A stretch of DNA of 64,000 nt. Source: DASUHT01 sp038230835 (lineage in GTDB: Bacteria; Actinomycetota; Thermoleophilia; Gaiellales; JAICJC01). Positions 1 to 7,834 of the stretch are shown piece by piece. The notes below the pieces were generated by a model. That model did not search any database. It saw nothing but the letters and a program-made list of their open reading frames with translations, and was not told where the DNA came from. Made by a program: the position numbers and the translations under genes. Every line of letters starts with the position of its first letter. The stretch's first letter is position 1. The stretch lies in the NCBI GenBank assembly GCA_038230835.1, contig JBBRMM010000011.1:55694-119693 (forward strand). Direction: 5' to 3'.

Positions 1-277
1 GGACGACGTAGGTACCCGACCCGGCACCGGCTGTGAAGAAGAGCTCTGCGAGCCCGCGGCGGGAGGCGCGCCAGGTGATGTCGCGTGACCCCTCGGTGTG
101 CATCGAGGCTCCACCGACCGTCAGCTCGACGGTCTGCGCGTCGAAGCCGAGATGGAAGCGAACGGTGGTCCCAACCTGCAGATGCAGGATGGGAACATGC
201 GGCCATATCGACGGGTCAGTGGAGTCAGCGCATCGTTCGGAGTCGCCGGATTGCCAGCAGTTCGAGCCGAGCGCCAT
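1..277 (-). CDS. Partial exported-type beta-rich protein of unknown function
   Basis: The frame is open from an ATG at 277 to the left edge with no stop, so the C-terminus lies outside the window. The visible 92 residues begin MALGSNCWQSGD and contain two cysteines about 11 apart, then alternating hydrophobic strands (VPILHLQVGTTVRFHLGFD, TVELTVGG, DITWRA, LAELFFTAG) typical of a small beta-sandwich in an exported protein. I do not recognise a named family. There is no signal peptide or lipobox before the ATG, so the N-terminus looks lost. It overlaps the monooxygenase remnant in another frame, and the switch of convincing coding from one frame to the other near 275 suggests two gene fragments joined by a deletion. 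It could still be translated from 277. Confidence 0.5.
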   Translation of the reverse strand, partial: MALGSNCWQSGDSERCADSTDPSIWPHVPILHLQVGTTVRFHLGFDAQTVELTVGGASMHTEGSRDITWRASRRGLAELFFTAGAGSGTYVV

Positions 278-546
278 CCATCGCGAGCGGCGTGGTACTG
301 CGCCATGGCGTCGGTCTCGCTCAGCCGCCCAGCCAGCCACGCCGCCAGCGCCTCGGCGAGGAGCACTGCATGGAGTCCCGCCGTGTCCATCCCCGCTCCC
401 GTCCAGGGGTCCTGATGCACTGACGCGTCGCCGACCAGCGCCCATCCGGGACCCGCCGGTCGCCGCACCCAGTTGGCCTCGGGTGGCCCACCCGCCGGGC
501 GTCCGACGGGCGTCGCCCCAGCGGATGGCGGCGATCGGTGTGCAGC
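121..546 (-). pseudogene. Remnant of an FAD-dependent monooxygenase (C-terminal part only)
   Basis: The frame opens just after a TAA at 547-549. It contains NWVRRPAGPGWALVGDAS followed by DPWTGAGMDTAG and LLAEAL. This is the GD-x-x-x-x-x-DP-x-x-G motif that binds the FAD ribityl chain in PHBH-fold monooxygenases, plus the helix that follows it. The whole N-terminal half is absent, including the GxGxxG dinucleotide site and the substrate domain, although the fragment abuts the LysR promoter. The match to the family fades near AARDGWR (about 275), after which the frame looks non-coding. This is therefore a truncated remnant. A LysR regulator divergent from a flavin monooxygenase is a common arrangement, so the intact gene may once have been its target. 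Confidence 0.7.
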
Positions 547-575
547 TTATACCTGCCGGCCAACGTTGATAAGCT
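544..575. promoter_or_regulatory. Inverted repeat and -10 of the LysR gene
   Basis: AGCTTAT (544-550) and its complement ATAAGCT (569-575) form a 7-bp inverted repeat with an 18-nt spacer. The right arm contains TAAGCT (570-575), a TAnnnT -10 hexamer that ends exactly 6 nt before the ATG at 582. Transcription would therefore start at or next to the start codon, and an autoregulator bound here would cover its own -10. The function is inferred. Confidence 0.55.
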
Positions 576-581
576 TCCCGT

Positions 582-1496
582 ATGGATCTCCGCCAGCTGC
601 AGACGTTCGTCGAGGTGGCCGACCGCGGTTCGTTCTCGGCTGCTGCGCAGGCTCTCGGCGTCACTCAGCCGGCGGTGAGCCAGCAGATCCAGACACTCGA
701 GCGCTCGCTGGGGGCGACCCTGATCGACCGTTCGGGCAGGCGCGCCGAGCCCACCCCGGCCGGCGAGCAACTGCATCGCTACGCGCTGCGGATGCTCGCG
801 GTGCGCGACGAGTACGAACGTGACCGCGCATCGGGGGCGGAGGAGCTGATCGGGCACCTGCTGGTCGGCGCCAGCACCGGGCCGGGCGAGCACGTGCTGC
901 CGGGCCTGCTGGGCGGCTTCCGAGCGGTGCACCCGCGGGTCAGCGTGACGTTGCGGGTGGAGGCCACCGGCACCGTTATCGAGCGTGTTCTCGAGCGCGA
1001 GCTCGAACTCGGAGTGGTGGGTTCCCGCCGGGCCCGTCGATCGCTGGTGTTCGAACCGTTCCTGCGCGACCGGGTGGTGCTCGCCGTGCCGGCCGGCCAC
1101 CGCTTCGCGGGGCGGTTGGTGTCACTTGCCGAGTTGGTCGCCGAGCCGCTGATCGTGATGCAGGAGGGAGCGGGGGTACGAAGCGTGATCGAGGGCGAGT
1201 TGCGGCGGGTCGGAGTGCGGCCGCGGGAGCTGAACGTGGCGATGGAGATGGGCCTTCAGGAGTCCGCGAAATCGGCGGTGGAAGCCGGGTACGGCGTGTC
1301 GTTCCTGTCCACGACAGCGATCGCCAAGGAGCTCGAGCTGGGATCACTCGCCACCGCCGAGGTGGATGGCATCGACCCGGCGCGCGACTTCTACTCGGTG
1401 CGCCTCGGATCGCGCAGAGCGGGTCGCTTGACCGGCGAGTTCGCAGCCTACTGCCGCCTGCAGCTTGCCGAATCGTTTGGCTCCAAATTCAGCTGA
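582..1496 (+). CDS. LysR-family transcriptional regulator
   Basis: This is a 304-residue protein of normal LysR length. Residues 1-60 (MDLRQLQTFVEVADRGSFS, then AAQALGVTQPAVSQQIQTLE) are the canonical winged helix-turn-helix. Residues about 90-295 form the periplasmic-binding-protein-like effector domain. The effector is unknown. The gene starts at ATG 582 with no ribosome binding site, 6 nt after a TAAGCT hexamer, which suggests a leaderless message. It diverges from a destroyed monooxygenase gene, so its usual target may be gone, and a perfect 13-bp hairpin closes the unit. The alternative of a CysB/CbbR-type regulator of the sulfur genes 15 kb away cannot be tested from the sequence. Confidence 0.93.
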   Translation: MDLRQLQTFVEVADRGSFSAAAQALGVTQPAVSQQIQTLERSLGATLIDRSGRRAEPTPAGEQLHRYALRMLAVRDEYERDRASGAEELIGHLLVGASTGPGEHVLPGLLGGFRAVHPRVSVTLRVEATGTVIERVLERELELGVVGSRRARRSLVFEPFLRDRVVLAVPAGHRFAGRLVSLAELVAEPLIVMQEGAGVRSVIEGELRRVGVRPRELNVAMEMGLQESAKSAVEAGYGVSFLSTTAIAKELELGSLATAEVDGIDPARDFYSVRLGSRRAGRLTGEFAAYCRLQLAESFGSKFS

Positions 1497-1508
1497 CCTC
1501 GGTGATCC

Positions 1509-1538
1509 GCCTCGGGGCCGGGCTACCGGCCCCGAGGC
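1509..1538. terminator. Bidirectional hairpin after the LysR gene
   Basis: A perfect 13-bp stem (GCCTCGGGGCCGG and its complement) with a GCTA loop sits 12 nt after the LysR stop and 4 nt beyond the end of the minus-strand small gene. There is no T-tract. It is placed to end both convergent transcripts. Confidence 0.75.
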
Positions 1539-1542
1539 GCAG

Positions 1543-1704
1543 TCAGGCCTGGCTGTCGCCGCCGGTGGCGGGCTGCCGCTGCTGCTGGGCGTAGTACCAG
1601 GCCAGCAGCCGCTGCACGTCGACCGGTTCGTCGACGTCGCCGCAGGCGTCGTGCTCCTCCTGCAGCGCGAAGGCTCGCAGGTTGAGCGCGTCCGAGCGTT
1701 GCAT
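1543..1704 (-). CDS. Small 53-residue protein at the end of the wzz operon
   Basis: ATG 1704 to TGA 1543 encodes MQRSDALNLRAFALQEEHD, an acidic middle and a C-terminus rich in Q, ending QATGGDSQA-like. I do not recognise a family. Nearly all codons end in G or C, as in neighbouring genes, which supports coding. A G-rich stretch about 10 nt upstream could act as a ribosome binding site. It is the last gene before the 1509-1538 hairpin and follows the 86-residue gene by 88 nt on the same strand. Its function is unknown; it is presumably co-transcribed with the Wzz-like gene. Confidence 0.5.
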   Translation of the reverse strand: MQRSDALNLRAFALQEEHDACGDVDEPVDVQRLLAWYYAQQQRQPATGGDSQA

Positions 1705-1792
1705 GGTTCCGATTCCCCCCCGGGTATCGTGTCGCGGAATTACCGCCGGCATGAGATCCATCGGCCGGCGGCTGCTGCGAGGCGATCCCCTG

Positions 1793-2053
1793 TTACGGGG
1801 TGTCGAGCCGGGCGTCCAGGCTCGCCCAGAAGCTGGCCAGCAGCGCCTCGGCCAGGCGCGGGTCGGTGTGCGCCGGGTTGAACACGTTCCGGTCGGCGTC
1901 GGCGCACACCTCGATCTCGGACAGGCGCACCGCACCGAGCGCCACCACCACGTCGTGCGGCAGTTGGAGCTCGTCCGCGGTGTAGTGCTTGAAGTGCAGG
2001 TCGGGAGCACGGTCGAGCAGTTGGGGCCAGTCGGGGCATGAGCGCGTCGCCAT
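1793..2053 (-). CDS. Hypothetical 86-residue protein downstream of Wzz
   Basis: MATRSCPDWPQLLDRAPDLH to the end shows no membrane segment and no motif I know. A recognisable central segment is VFNPAHTDPRLAEALLASFW. The ATG at 2053 shares one base with the TGA of the upstream Wzz-like gene (TGATG), which indicates translational coupling and supports a role with polysaccharide export or chain-length control. The codon use matches the neighbours. No function is assigned. Confidence 0.7.
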   Translation of the reverse strand: MATRSCPDWPQLLDRAPDLHFKHYTADELQLPHDVVVALGAVRLSEIEVCADADRNVFNPAHTDPRLAEALLASFWASLDARLDTP

Positions 2054-2967
2054 CACGCCACCGCGCGGTTCGCCGGCCGGCGCCGCAGCGCGTCCCACGC
2101 CAGCGCCAGCCCGATTCCGACGATCAGGCCGACGAAGGCGGCGACGATCAGCGAGCTGCGCCGGTTGGTGGCCGACACCGAGTGGCCGTTGGCCTTGGTG
2201 GACACATAGGCAGACTCGATGTTCTTCGCGCTGACGAGCTGCAGGCGGTTGAGCGACAGCTGCGACTGCGTCCCGTTGATGTTGGCGGTATTGGACGAGA
2301 TTCCGGACAGCAGCGTCGCCAGAATGGCTGCTTTGCTGGCATCTGTGCCCGCGCCGCGCGCGAGTTCGTCGGCGGTCTTCTGAGCGACTGCGTTGTTTGC
2401 GGTGAGCCGTTCGATCGTCGCCTGTTCTGTTGAGATCGAATCGTCGAGGATGGTGATCTTCTGGTTCACGTACGCGTTCGCCGACTGCGCCACCAGCGCG
2501 GCCAGGCTGTTGGCGATGATTCCCGCCCTCCGGGCTCCCCACGGTCCCTGGGCCTCGACCGAATAGAAGCTGTTGCCGGCAGTCGTCTTGGTGCCCGAGG
2601 TGGTGGAGGTCGTGGAGGAGAGCAGGTGGGCGGTGACGCGCCCGCTGAGCGTCCCGGGCAGCACGCCTGCCGCGCGTGCGGCCGCGCTCTCTGCGCTGTC
2701 GGAGGTGATCACGTGGGTGACGGCCGACGGGTTGGCGTAGGGGGGGTAGGCCAGAACCCCGCCGCCGGGAGCCAGCGGCTGCCCCATGTACACCGTAGCG
2801 GTGGCGTCGTACTGGCCGTGGGTCGAGCTGACGCCCTTCAGCACCACCAGCCCGACGGCGACGACGATCGTGAGCACGATCACGTACCACCGGCCCGCCG
2901 CCCGCTGTGCGTACTCGGAGACCCGCACCTCGGTGGTGCGCGTCTCAGCGGGCGGGCTGGATGACAT
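2053..2967 (-). CDS. Wzz-like polysaccharide chain-length / co-polymerase membrane protein
   Basis: This 304-residue protein starts at ATG 2967 (MSSSPPAETRTTEVRVSEYA). It has an N-terminal transmembrane helix near residues 28-48 (WYVIVLTIVVAVGLVVL), a large extracytoplasmic region with a helical stretch (residues about 160-245, DDSISTEQATIERLTANNA) and a C-terminal helix (SLIVAAFVGLIVGIGLALAW, about 270-290) followed by RRRP. This two-helix hairpin topology with a coiled periplasmic arm is that of Wzz/PCP proteins, which set chain length of exported polysaccharide. There is no tyrosine-kinase domain, so it would be a stand-alone co-polymerase. It is divergent from a glycosyltransferase gene with only 23 bp between starts. 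A much longer reading frame upstream is a shadow of that gene. Confidence 0.85.
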   Translation of the reverse strand: MSSSPPAETRTTEVRVSEYAQRAAGRWYVIVLTIVVAVGLVVLKGVSSTHGQYDATATVYMGQPLAPGGGVLAYPPYANPSAVTHVITSDSAESAAARAAGVLPGTLSGRVTAHLLSSTTSTTSGTKTTAGNSFYSVEAQGPWGARRAGIIANSLAALVAQSANAYVNQKITILDDSISTEQATIERLTANNAVAQKTADELARGAGTDASKAAILATLLSGISSNTANINGTQSQLSLNRLQLVSAKNIESAYVSTKANGHSVSATNRRSSLIVAAFVGLIVGIGLALAWDALRRRPANRAVA

Positions 2968-2990
2968 GGGGCGGTAGTCTAGCCCCGGCC
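2968..2990. promoter_or_regulatory. Divergent promoter with overlapping -10 elements
   Basis: Only 23 bp separate two divergent start codons. The heptamer TAGTCTA (2975-2981) reads TAGTCT on the plus strand, 10 nt before ATG 2991, and TAGACT on the minus strand, 8 nt before ATG 2967. One symmetric site can therefore serve as the -10 element in both directions, giving essentially leaderless mRNAs. The -35 regions would lie inside the opposite genes. Confidence 0.6.
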
Positions 2991-4136
2991 ATGGCCGCCA
3001 GTCCCGACAACCGTGCGCTCGATGTGGCGCTGATTGATCCGTCGGGCTACTCCCGGCCCTACGACCACGAGTTGGCCCGGGGCCTCGCCGTCCGCGGCCA
3101 CCGGGTCTCGCTATGGACGGCCCGATTCGTCCACGGGGATGCCCCGCGGCCCGTTGGCTACGCCGTCGAGGAAGTGTTCTACGCACGCAGCAACCGGTTG
3201 TCGGCGCCGGCGGCGGCGCGTAGGCCCGCCAAGGCCGCCGAGCACCTCGCCGGCCTGGCCACGCTGCGCCGCCGGCTTCTCGCCCGGCGCCCCGACGTGG
3301 TGCACGTCCAGTGGTCGGTCCTGCGACCCGTGGAGCGGCGGTTCTATCGCTCGCTCGCCGCTGCCGGTCTGCCGCTGGTACACACGGCGCACGATCCGCT
3401 GCCGAACGTCGGCGGCGAGTCGAGGCGGCGATCCGTGGCGGCCACCGCGCGAGTCTTCGACCGGGTGATCGTGCACAGCGAGTGGGGGCGGCGTGCGCTG
3501 GTCGAGCGATGCGGCGTCGAGCCGGGGCGCGTGCGGGTCGTGCCACACGGCGTCCTCGGCTATCTGAACGAGGCGCCTTCGGTGCCGCCGCCGGTCGATG
3601 TCGTCGGGCCGCTGGTGGTTCTGCCGGGGCTGATCCGCTCGTACAAGGGGGTGGACGTGCTGCTGCGGGCGTGGCCGGCGGTATGCGCTCGGGTGCCGTC
3701 CGCGCAGTTGGTGATCGCCGGGAGGCCGATGATGGACATCGGTTCGCTGCAGATCGGCCAACCGGGTGTGACGCTGCTGCCCCGCTTCCTGTCAGATGCC
3801 GAACTGGCGGCGCTGATCCGTGCCGCGGATCTGGTCGCGTTGCCATACCGGACAATCGACAACTCCGGCGTGGTGTTCGCCGCCCTGGCGCTCGGCGCTC
3901 CGCTCGTGCTCAGCGACGTGGGAGGGTTCCGCGAGTTGCATGACCTGTGGGGCATCGGGGTGCTCGTCCCGGTCGGCGACCATCACGCGCTCGCCGATGC
4001 CATAGCCGAGCTGCTGGAGCATCCGGACAGGCGTGAGGCGCTCGGCCGGACCGGCGCGGCGGCCGCATCCGGCGCGTTCTCGTGGACGGCGATAGCCGCT
4101 GCCACCGAGGCGGTCTACCGCGAGCTGGTGCAGTGA
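2991..4136 (+). CDS. Glycosyltransferase family 4 protein
   Basis: This is a 381-residue GT-B fold enzyme. The N-terminal half carries a Rossmann-like start (LDVALIDPSGYSRPYDHELA). The C-terminal half has the donor-binding block IRSYKGVDVLLRAW, then ADLVALPYRTIDNSGVVFAALALGAPLVLSD, where the second acidic position of the usual E-x7-E motif is replaced. It would transfer a nucleotide-activated sugar to the growing polysaccharide repeat at the cytoplasmic membrane face. The start at ATG 2991 follows a TAGTCT hexamer. Its stop overlaps the GTG of the sulfotransferase (GTGA), so the two are translated together. The sugar specificity is unknown. Confidence 0.88.
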   Translation: MAASPDNRALDVALIDPSGYSRPYDHELARGLAVRGHRVSLWTARFVHGDAPRPVGYAVEEVFYARSNRLSAPAAARRPAKAAEHLAGLATLRRRLLARRPDVVHVQWSVLRPVERRFYRSLAAAGLPLVHTAHDPLPNVGGESRRRSVAATARVFDRVIVHSEWGRRALVERCGVEPGRVRVVPHGVLGYLNEAPSVPPPVDVVGPLVVLPGLIRSYKGVDVLLRAWPAVCARVPSAQLVIAGRPMMDIGSLQIGQPGVTLLPRFLSDAELAALIRAADLVALPYRTIDNSGVVFAALALGAPLVLSDVGGFRELHDLWGIGVLVPVGDHHALADAIAELLEHPDRREALGRTGAAAASGAFSWTAIAAATEAVYRELVQ

Positions 4137-5107
4137 TTCCGCCTCTCTTCATCGTGGCGTGCGACCGCTCGGGGACGACCATGCTGCGCCTGATCCTCGA
4201 CCGCAGCCCAGAGATCGCCATTCCCACGGAGTCGATGATCCTGGTCGACTTCGCCCATCTTCGCTCCCGGTATGGGCCGCTGGACGCCGACGAGCAGTAC
4301 GACCGGCTGGTGAGCGACGTGTGGCGGCACCTCAAGGTGCGCGAGTGGGGGCTGGTGTCCGCTCCGCCGCTGCGTGCCGGGCGGTCGGGTGGCGCTGCCT
4401 ACCGGGCTGCCCTGGAGGCCCCGTACGAGGCCTACGCCGCGATGCGCCGCAAGCCGCACTGGGGCGACAAGACGCCGTACTACGTGACCCACCTCGCGGA
4501 GGTCAAGCGCGTGTTTCCCGAGGCGCGGATCGTGAACCTCGTGCGCGATGGCCGGGATGTGGCGCTGTCGCTGTTGCGCGTGCCGTTCGGGCCTGCGAAC
4601 GTGTGGGCGGCCGCCCGCCAGTGGCGGGCGGCGGTGGACGCCGGGGACGACGCCCAGCGGCGCTGGGGCAAGGATGTGCTGACCGTGCGCTATGAGGACC
4701 TCGTGGGCGACCCGCCGGCGGTGGTGCGGCGGGTGTGCGAGTTTGCCGGGATCACGTACGACCCGGCCATGCTCGCCATCGAGGAGTCCGCCTCGGAGCG
4801 GCTCGCGGCCGGCCAGGAGAACTGGTTTCGCGAGTTGTACGCCGGTATCAACGCCGGGTCGGTGGGTAAGTGGCGGACGCGCATGTCGCCCCACTCGCAG
4901 GCCACCTTCGCCTCGATCGCCGGCGACGCGCTTCGCCGGCACGGATACGAGGTGTCCGTGACCGGCCCTCCGCCGCGCTGGCCGGAATCGGCATACCTGG
5001 TGCACAACTGGGTGGTGAAGGTGTGGCATTTCACCCGCCTCCACGTGATTCAGGAGCGCGGACGGGAGGTGCCGCACCTGATCCGCCGCCGTCTGCGCCG
5101 CCACTGA
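4133..5107 (+). CDS. PAPS-dependent sulfotransferase
   Basis: This 324-residue protein starts at GTG 4133, overlapping the glycosyltransferase stop. Residues 3-16 (PPLFIVACDRSGTTM) are the 5'-phosphosulfate-binding loop, with S/T residues replacing the usual kinase P-loop lysine. RDGRDVALS (about 140) matches the 3'-phosphate-binding motif, followed by RYEDLVGDP. Family members move sulfate from PAPS to hydroxyl groups of sugars, lipids or small molecules. Here the operon partner is a glycosyltransferase in a capsule-like locus, so a sulfated polysaccharide or glycolipid is the likely product. Sat and CysC, which make PAPS, are encoded 13 kb downstream. It ends 11 nt before a convergent gene. 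Confidence 0.88.
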   Translation: MIPPLFIVACDRSGTTMLRLILDRSPEIAIPTESMILVDFAHLRSRYGPLDADEQYDRLVSDVWRHLKVREWGLVSAPPLRAGRSGGAAYRAALEAPYEAYAAMRRKPHWGDKTPYYVTHLAEVKRVFPEARIVNLVRDGRDVALSLLRVPFGPANVWAAARQWRAAVDAGDDAQRRWGKDVLTVRYEDLVGDPPAVVRRVCEFAGITYDPAMLAIEESASERLAAGQENWFRELYAGINAGSVGKWRTRMSPHSQATFASIAGDALRRHGYEVSVTGPPPRWPESAYLVHNWVVKVWHFTRLHVIQERGREVPHLIRRRLRRH

Positions 5108-5118
5108 CCGCGGTGGGT

Positions 5119-6060
5119 TCATGGATGGCGATACGCGGGGAAGAACCTTGAGTCGGCGGCAACGTCCGCGGCGGCGCAGAGATCGGCGTACACACTCGGT
5201 TCGTGTACGCATGTGCCGATGTACAGCGGAACGCGTCCCGAGCCCATTGCCTGCTTGAACCGGTGCAGAGCATCGTCCTCCGACAGTCCGCCCCCGAGTA
5301 CGAGCGTCTCGAAACCGCCGTCGCGCGCCCGTCTCATCGCCTCGTACAGCACCAGGTTGGCGGCGGCGACGTCCCGCGCCTCGGGTGTCGACCCGGCCAG
5401 GAAGTAGTGCATCGCACCGCCTCCGCTGAGGAACAGGCCGGCTGCGGTGCCCGCATCGAGCACGTGCACCGCGTCGCCCATGCGCTCCAGTCGCTCGAAG
5501 AACCCGCGGTCGAACAGGTAGAAGCTGCGCGCGCCGATGCGCCGCATGGTTTCGCTGTAGAGGCTCTCGAACCGCTCGAGGTCGCGATGCTCGTGGACCT
5601 CCACCCCGCATCGCAGCGCCTTGCGCACCGCGGTGCGGCCCCGGCCCTCCATCTGCGCGAGCAGCCCGTCGTCGTCGGTGCCGACGTCGACGGTGATCGC
5701 GTCCTGCAGGCGGATCAACTCGACGCCCGGAAGCCCATCGTGATTGTGCAGCAGCGGGTGGAAGCGGATGAACTCGGATACCACCCGCCGTTCACGACAC
5801 GCCTCGACGAAGGCCGGCCGCCAATCGCCGCGGCCGATCGGCCCCCCCGCCCCGTAGGCGCTCGTCAGATCGCACCAACCACCGTCCAGCTCGCGGACGA
5901 GGAACGGGTACAGGACGTCGCCGTGCGCGAACCCGGCCGGGGAACCACCGCCGATCATCGCCGCCGCTACGAGGTACTCGGGCCGCAGATACGGGTCGTC
6001 GGCGTCGCGCTCCCCCCACGCCTGCGCGTACTCGTCGAGCCCGAGCCAGCCCTGGATCAC
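5119..6060 (-). CDS. GNAT/FemAB-like acyl or aminoacyl transferase
   Basis: This 313-residue protein starts at GTG 6060 (VIQGWLGLDEYAQAWGERDA). The start overlaps the stop of the sugar transferase (GTGA). The C-terminal half (about 170-290: RKALRCGVEVHEHRDLERFE, FYLFDRGFFERL, AAGLFLSGGGAMHYFLAGS, ANLVLYEAMRRARDGGFETL) has the layout of the BioF2-like/FemAB acetyltransferase fold seen in polysaccharide loci. Such enzymes acylate sugars or add amino acids. It is the third gene of a unit of glycosyltransferase, priming transferase and this gene. The substrate is unknown; modification of the lipid-linked glycan is the simplest idea. Confidence 0.75.
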   Translation of the reverse strand: MIQGWLGLDEYAQAWGERDADDPYLRPEYLVAAAMIGGGSPAGFAHGDVLYPFLVRELDGGWCDLTSAYGAGGPIGRGDWRPAFVEACRERRVVSEFIRFHPLLHNHDGLPGVELIRLQDAITVDVGTDDDGLLAQMEGRGRTAVRKALRCGVEVHEHRDLERFESLYSETMRRIGARSFYLFDRGFFERLERMGDAVHVLDAGTAAGLFLSGGGAMHYFLAGSTPEARDVAAANLVLYEAMRRARDGGFETLVLGGGLSEDDALHRFKQAMGSGRVPLYIGTCVHEPSVYADLCAAADVAADSRFFPAYRHP

Positions 6061-6692
6061 GCCGGCGCCCGATCCGGCGGCACATCCTCGACGAGGTCCT
6101 CGCTCTCGTCGTTGGCGTGGAACCCGCGCCGGAGTAGCACCGTGGGCACGGTGCCGGCGAGTATGCGCAGGTCGGTGAGCAGGCTGACCTCGCGGACGTA
6201 GCGGTGATCGGCCTCGATCATCTGCGACCGGCGAAGCGTGTTTCGCCCCTCGACCGCCGCGTAGCACGTGAGCCCGGGGCGTACGCGTAGCGTTTCGCGG
6301 TAGCGGGTCATGTAGCGGTCGATGATCTCGTGCGGTTTCGGCCGCGGTCCGACCAGCGACATGTCGCCGCGCAGGACGTTCCACAGCTGCGGCAGTTCGT
6401 CGATCGAGGATGCGCGCAGGAATCTGCCGACCGGCGTGATCCGCGGGTCCGCGGGGGCGAACCACATACCCGCACCTTGCGCAGCTGCTCCCGGCACCAT
6501 CGTACGGAACTTGAAGATCGTGAAGTCGCGCTCGTCCATGCCGCAGCGCGTCTGCGTGAACAGGATCGGGCGGCCCTGGGTGCGCCAGAGGACGGCGGCC
6601 GCCACCGCCACCACCGGCGACGCGATCACCCCCGCCAGCCCGCCGACCGCGACGTCGAGCGCCCGCTTGCCGTACCGCTCGTACAGACTCAC
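6057..6692 (-). CDS. Priming phosphoglycosyl transferase (bacterial sugar transferase)
   Basis: This 211-residue protein starts at GTG 6692, overlapping the upstream stop. It has one N-terminal membrane-entering helix (residues about 10-38, LDVAVGGLAGVIASPVVAVAA) and the catalytic block of this family: IFKFRTM, then IDELPQLWNVLRGDMSLVGP followed by RP. It lacks the four-helix N-terminal domain of WbaP, so it is the minimal monotopic form like PglC. It would move a phosphosugar from a UDP-sugar to undecaprenyl phosphate and so start assembly of the repeat unit. This makes the locus a lipid-linked glycan pathway. Confidence 0.9.
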   Translation of the reverse strand: MSLYERYGKRALDVAVGGLAGVIASPVVAVAAAVLWRTQGRPILFTQTRCGMDERDFTIFKFRTMVPGAAAQGAGMWFAPADPRITPVGRFLRASSIDELPQLWNVLRGDMSLVGPRPKPHEIIDRYMTRYRETLRVRPGLTCYAAVEGRNTLRRSQMIEADHRYVREVSLLTDLRILAGTVPTVLLRRGFHANDESEDLVEDVPPDRAPA

Positions 6693-7834
6693 AGGCGCGT
6701 TCCCGCCGCCTTGTCCCACGTGGCCGGAACACCCCGGCGCAGGTACCCGGCCAGCGCGATTACGGTCGCCAGCGTGACCAGCAGGTAGTAGTGCAGCACC
6801 CGCAGCCGTCGGATCCGCCCGCGGGTGAGCATCGAGACGCCGACCAGCGCGAGCCCCGTCAGCTGCAGCCCGAAGAGGACTGCGTACACCGTCGCGTGGC
6901 GCGCCAGGAGCGCGCTCGAGACCAGCAGCAGGATGTGCAGCGGCCCACTCCAATAGCGCAGCAGCCGATGGCTCACCAGTTCCACCCAGTAGGTCGGGCC
7001 GAGCCGGCGCAACCCGAACATCTTGCCCCGGAAGAGCATCAGCCACGCGTGCTCGAACATGCGCACCTTGCGCCGGAACTCGTCCTCGATGTCGGTGGTC
7101 ATGTTCTCGGTCGCGCCGGCGGTCGGCTCGTACACCGCGCGGTAGCCGTTCTGGACCATCAGATAGGGGAACGAGAGATCGTGCCCGAAGCGCGGGTCGA
7201 CCTCGCGGTAGGCCTCACGCCGTACCGCGTAGATCGCCCCGTTGGATCCGGTCATCGAGTGCAGCAGGGACTCCCGCTCTCGCAGCCACATCTCGTACCG
7301 CCAGTAGAGCCCTTCCTGGTTCGTGCCTCCGGTCGGGTTGACGAGGCGCACCCGTCCGCACGCCATGCCCACCCGGGGGTCGGCGAACGGCTCCACCAGG
7401 CGCCGTAACGCGTCGATGTCCCAGAGCACGTTGGCATCTCCGAACGCGACGATCTCACCCTCCGTCTCGCGCACGGCCCGATCCTGCGCGGCCACCTTGC
7501 CGCCACGCTCGCAGTGGATCAGGCGCACGCCGCTGTCGGCGTAGCGCGCGACGATCCGGTGGGTGTCGTCGGACGAGTCGTCCGAGGTGACCACGATCTC
7601 GAGCCGCTCACGCGGATAGTCGGCGGTGAGCGCATTTTCGAGCTTGCTCTCGATCACCGCCTGCTCGTTGTAGGCCGGAATGATCAGGCTGACGGTGGGC
7701 AGGATCGGCCGCTTGGCGACCGGCCACGGCCGCACCGCACCCCACCCCCACACGACCAGCGGATAGGCCAGATGCGTCCATACCAGCAACGCCAGGCTGG
7801 ACCACAGAACGATCTCGAGCAGGAGTGTGAGCAC
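6689..7834 (-). CDS. Membrane glycosyltransferase family 2 protein
   Basis: This 381-residue protein starts at GTG 7834. An N-terminal helix (LLLEIVLWSSLALLVW) is followed by a GT-A domain: VSLIIPAYNEQAVIESKL, then VVTSDDSSDDT, then FGDANVLWD and GSNGAIYAVRR. C-terminal helices (about 285-370) anchor it. It resembles processive or chain-extending GT2 enzymes of exopolysaccharide synthesis. It is the first gene of a three-gene unit, each overlapping the next by 4 nt. A TACAAT hexamer ends 6 nt before the GTG with no ribosome binding site, which supports this start. Confidence 0.9.
   Translation of the reverse strand: MLTLLLEIVLWSSLALLVWTHLAYPLVVWGWGAVRPWPVAKRPILPTVSLIIPAYNEQAVIESKLENALTADYPRERLEIVVTSDDSSDDTHRIVARYADSGVRLIHCERGGKVAAQDRAVRETEGEIVAFGDANVLWDIDALRRLVEPFADPRVGMACGRVRLVNPTGGTNQEGLYWRYEMWLRERESLLHSMTGSNGAIYAVRREAYREVDPRFGHDLSFPYLMVQNGYRAVYEPTAGATENMTTDIEDEFRRKVRMFEHAWLMLFRGKMFGLRRLGPTYWVELVSHRLLRYWSGPLHILLLVSSALLARHATVYAVLFGLQLTGLALVGVSMLTRGRIRRLRVLHYYLLVTLATVIALAGYLRRGVPATWDKAAGTRL

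Noticed and set aside
2967..3855. A long N-terminal extension of the Wzz-like protein
   Set aside because: The extension is antisense to the glycosyltransferase and is arginine/proline-rich noise. ATG 2967 gives a normal Wzz length.
4115..5611. A large minus-strand frame over the sulfotransferase and the end of the GNAT gene
   Set aside because: It is a shadow of real genes on both strands with no recognisable motif.
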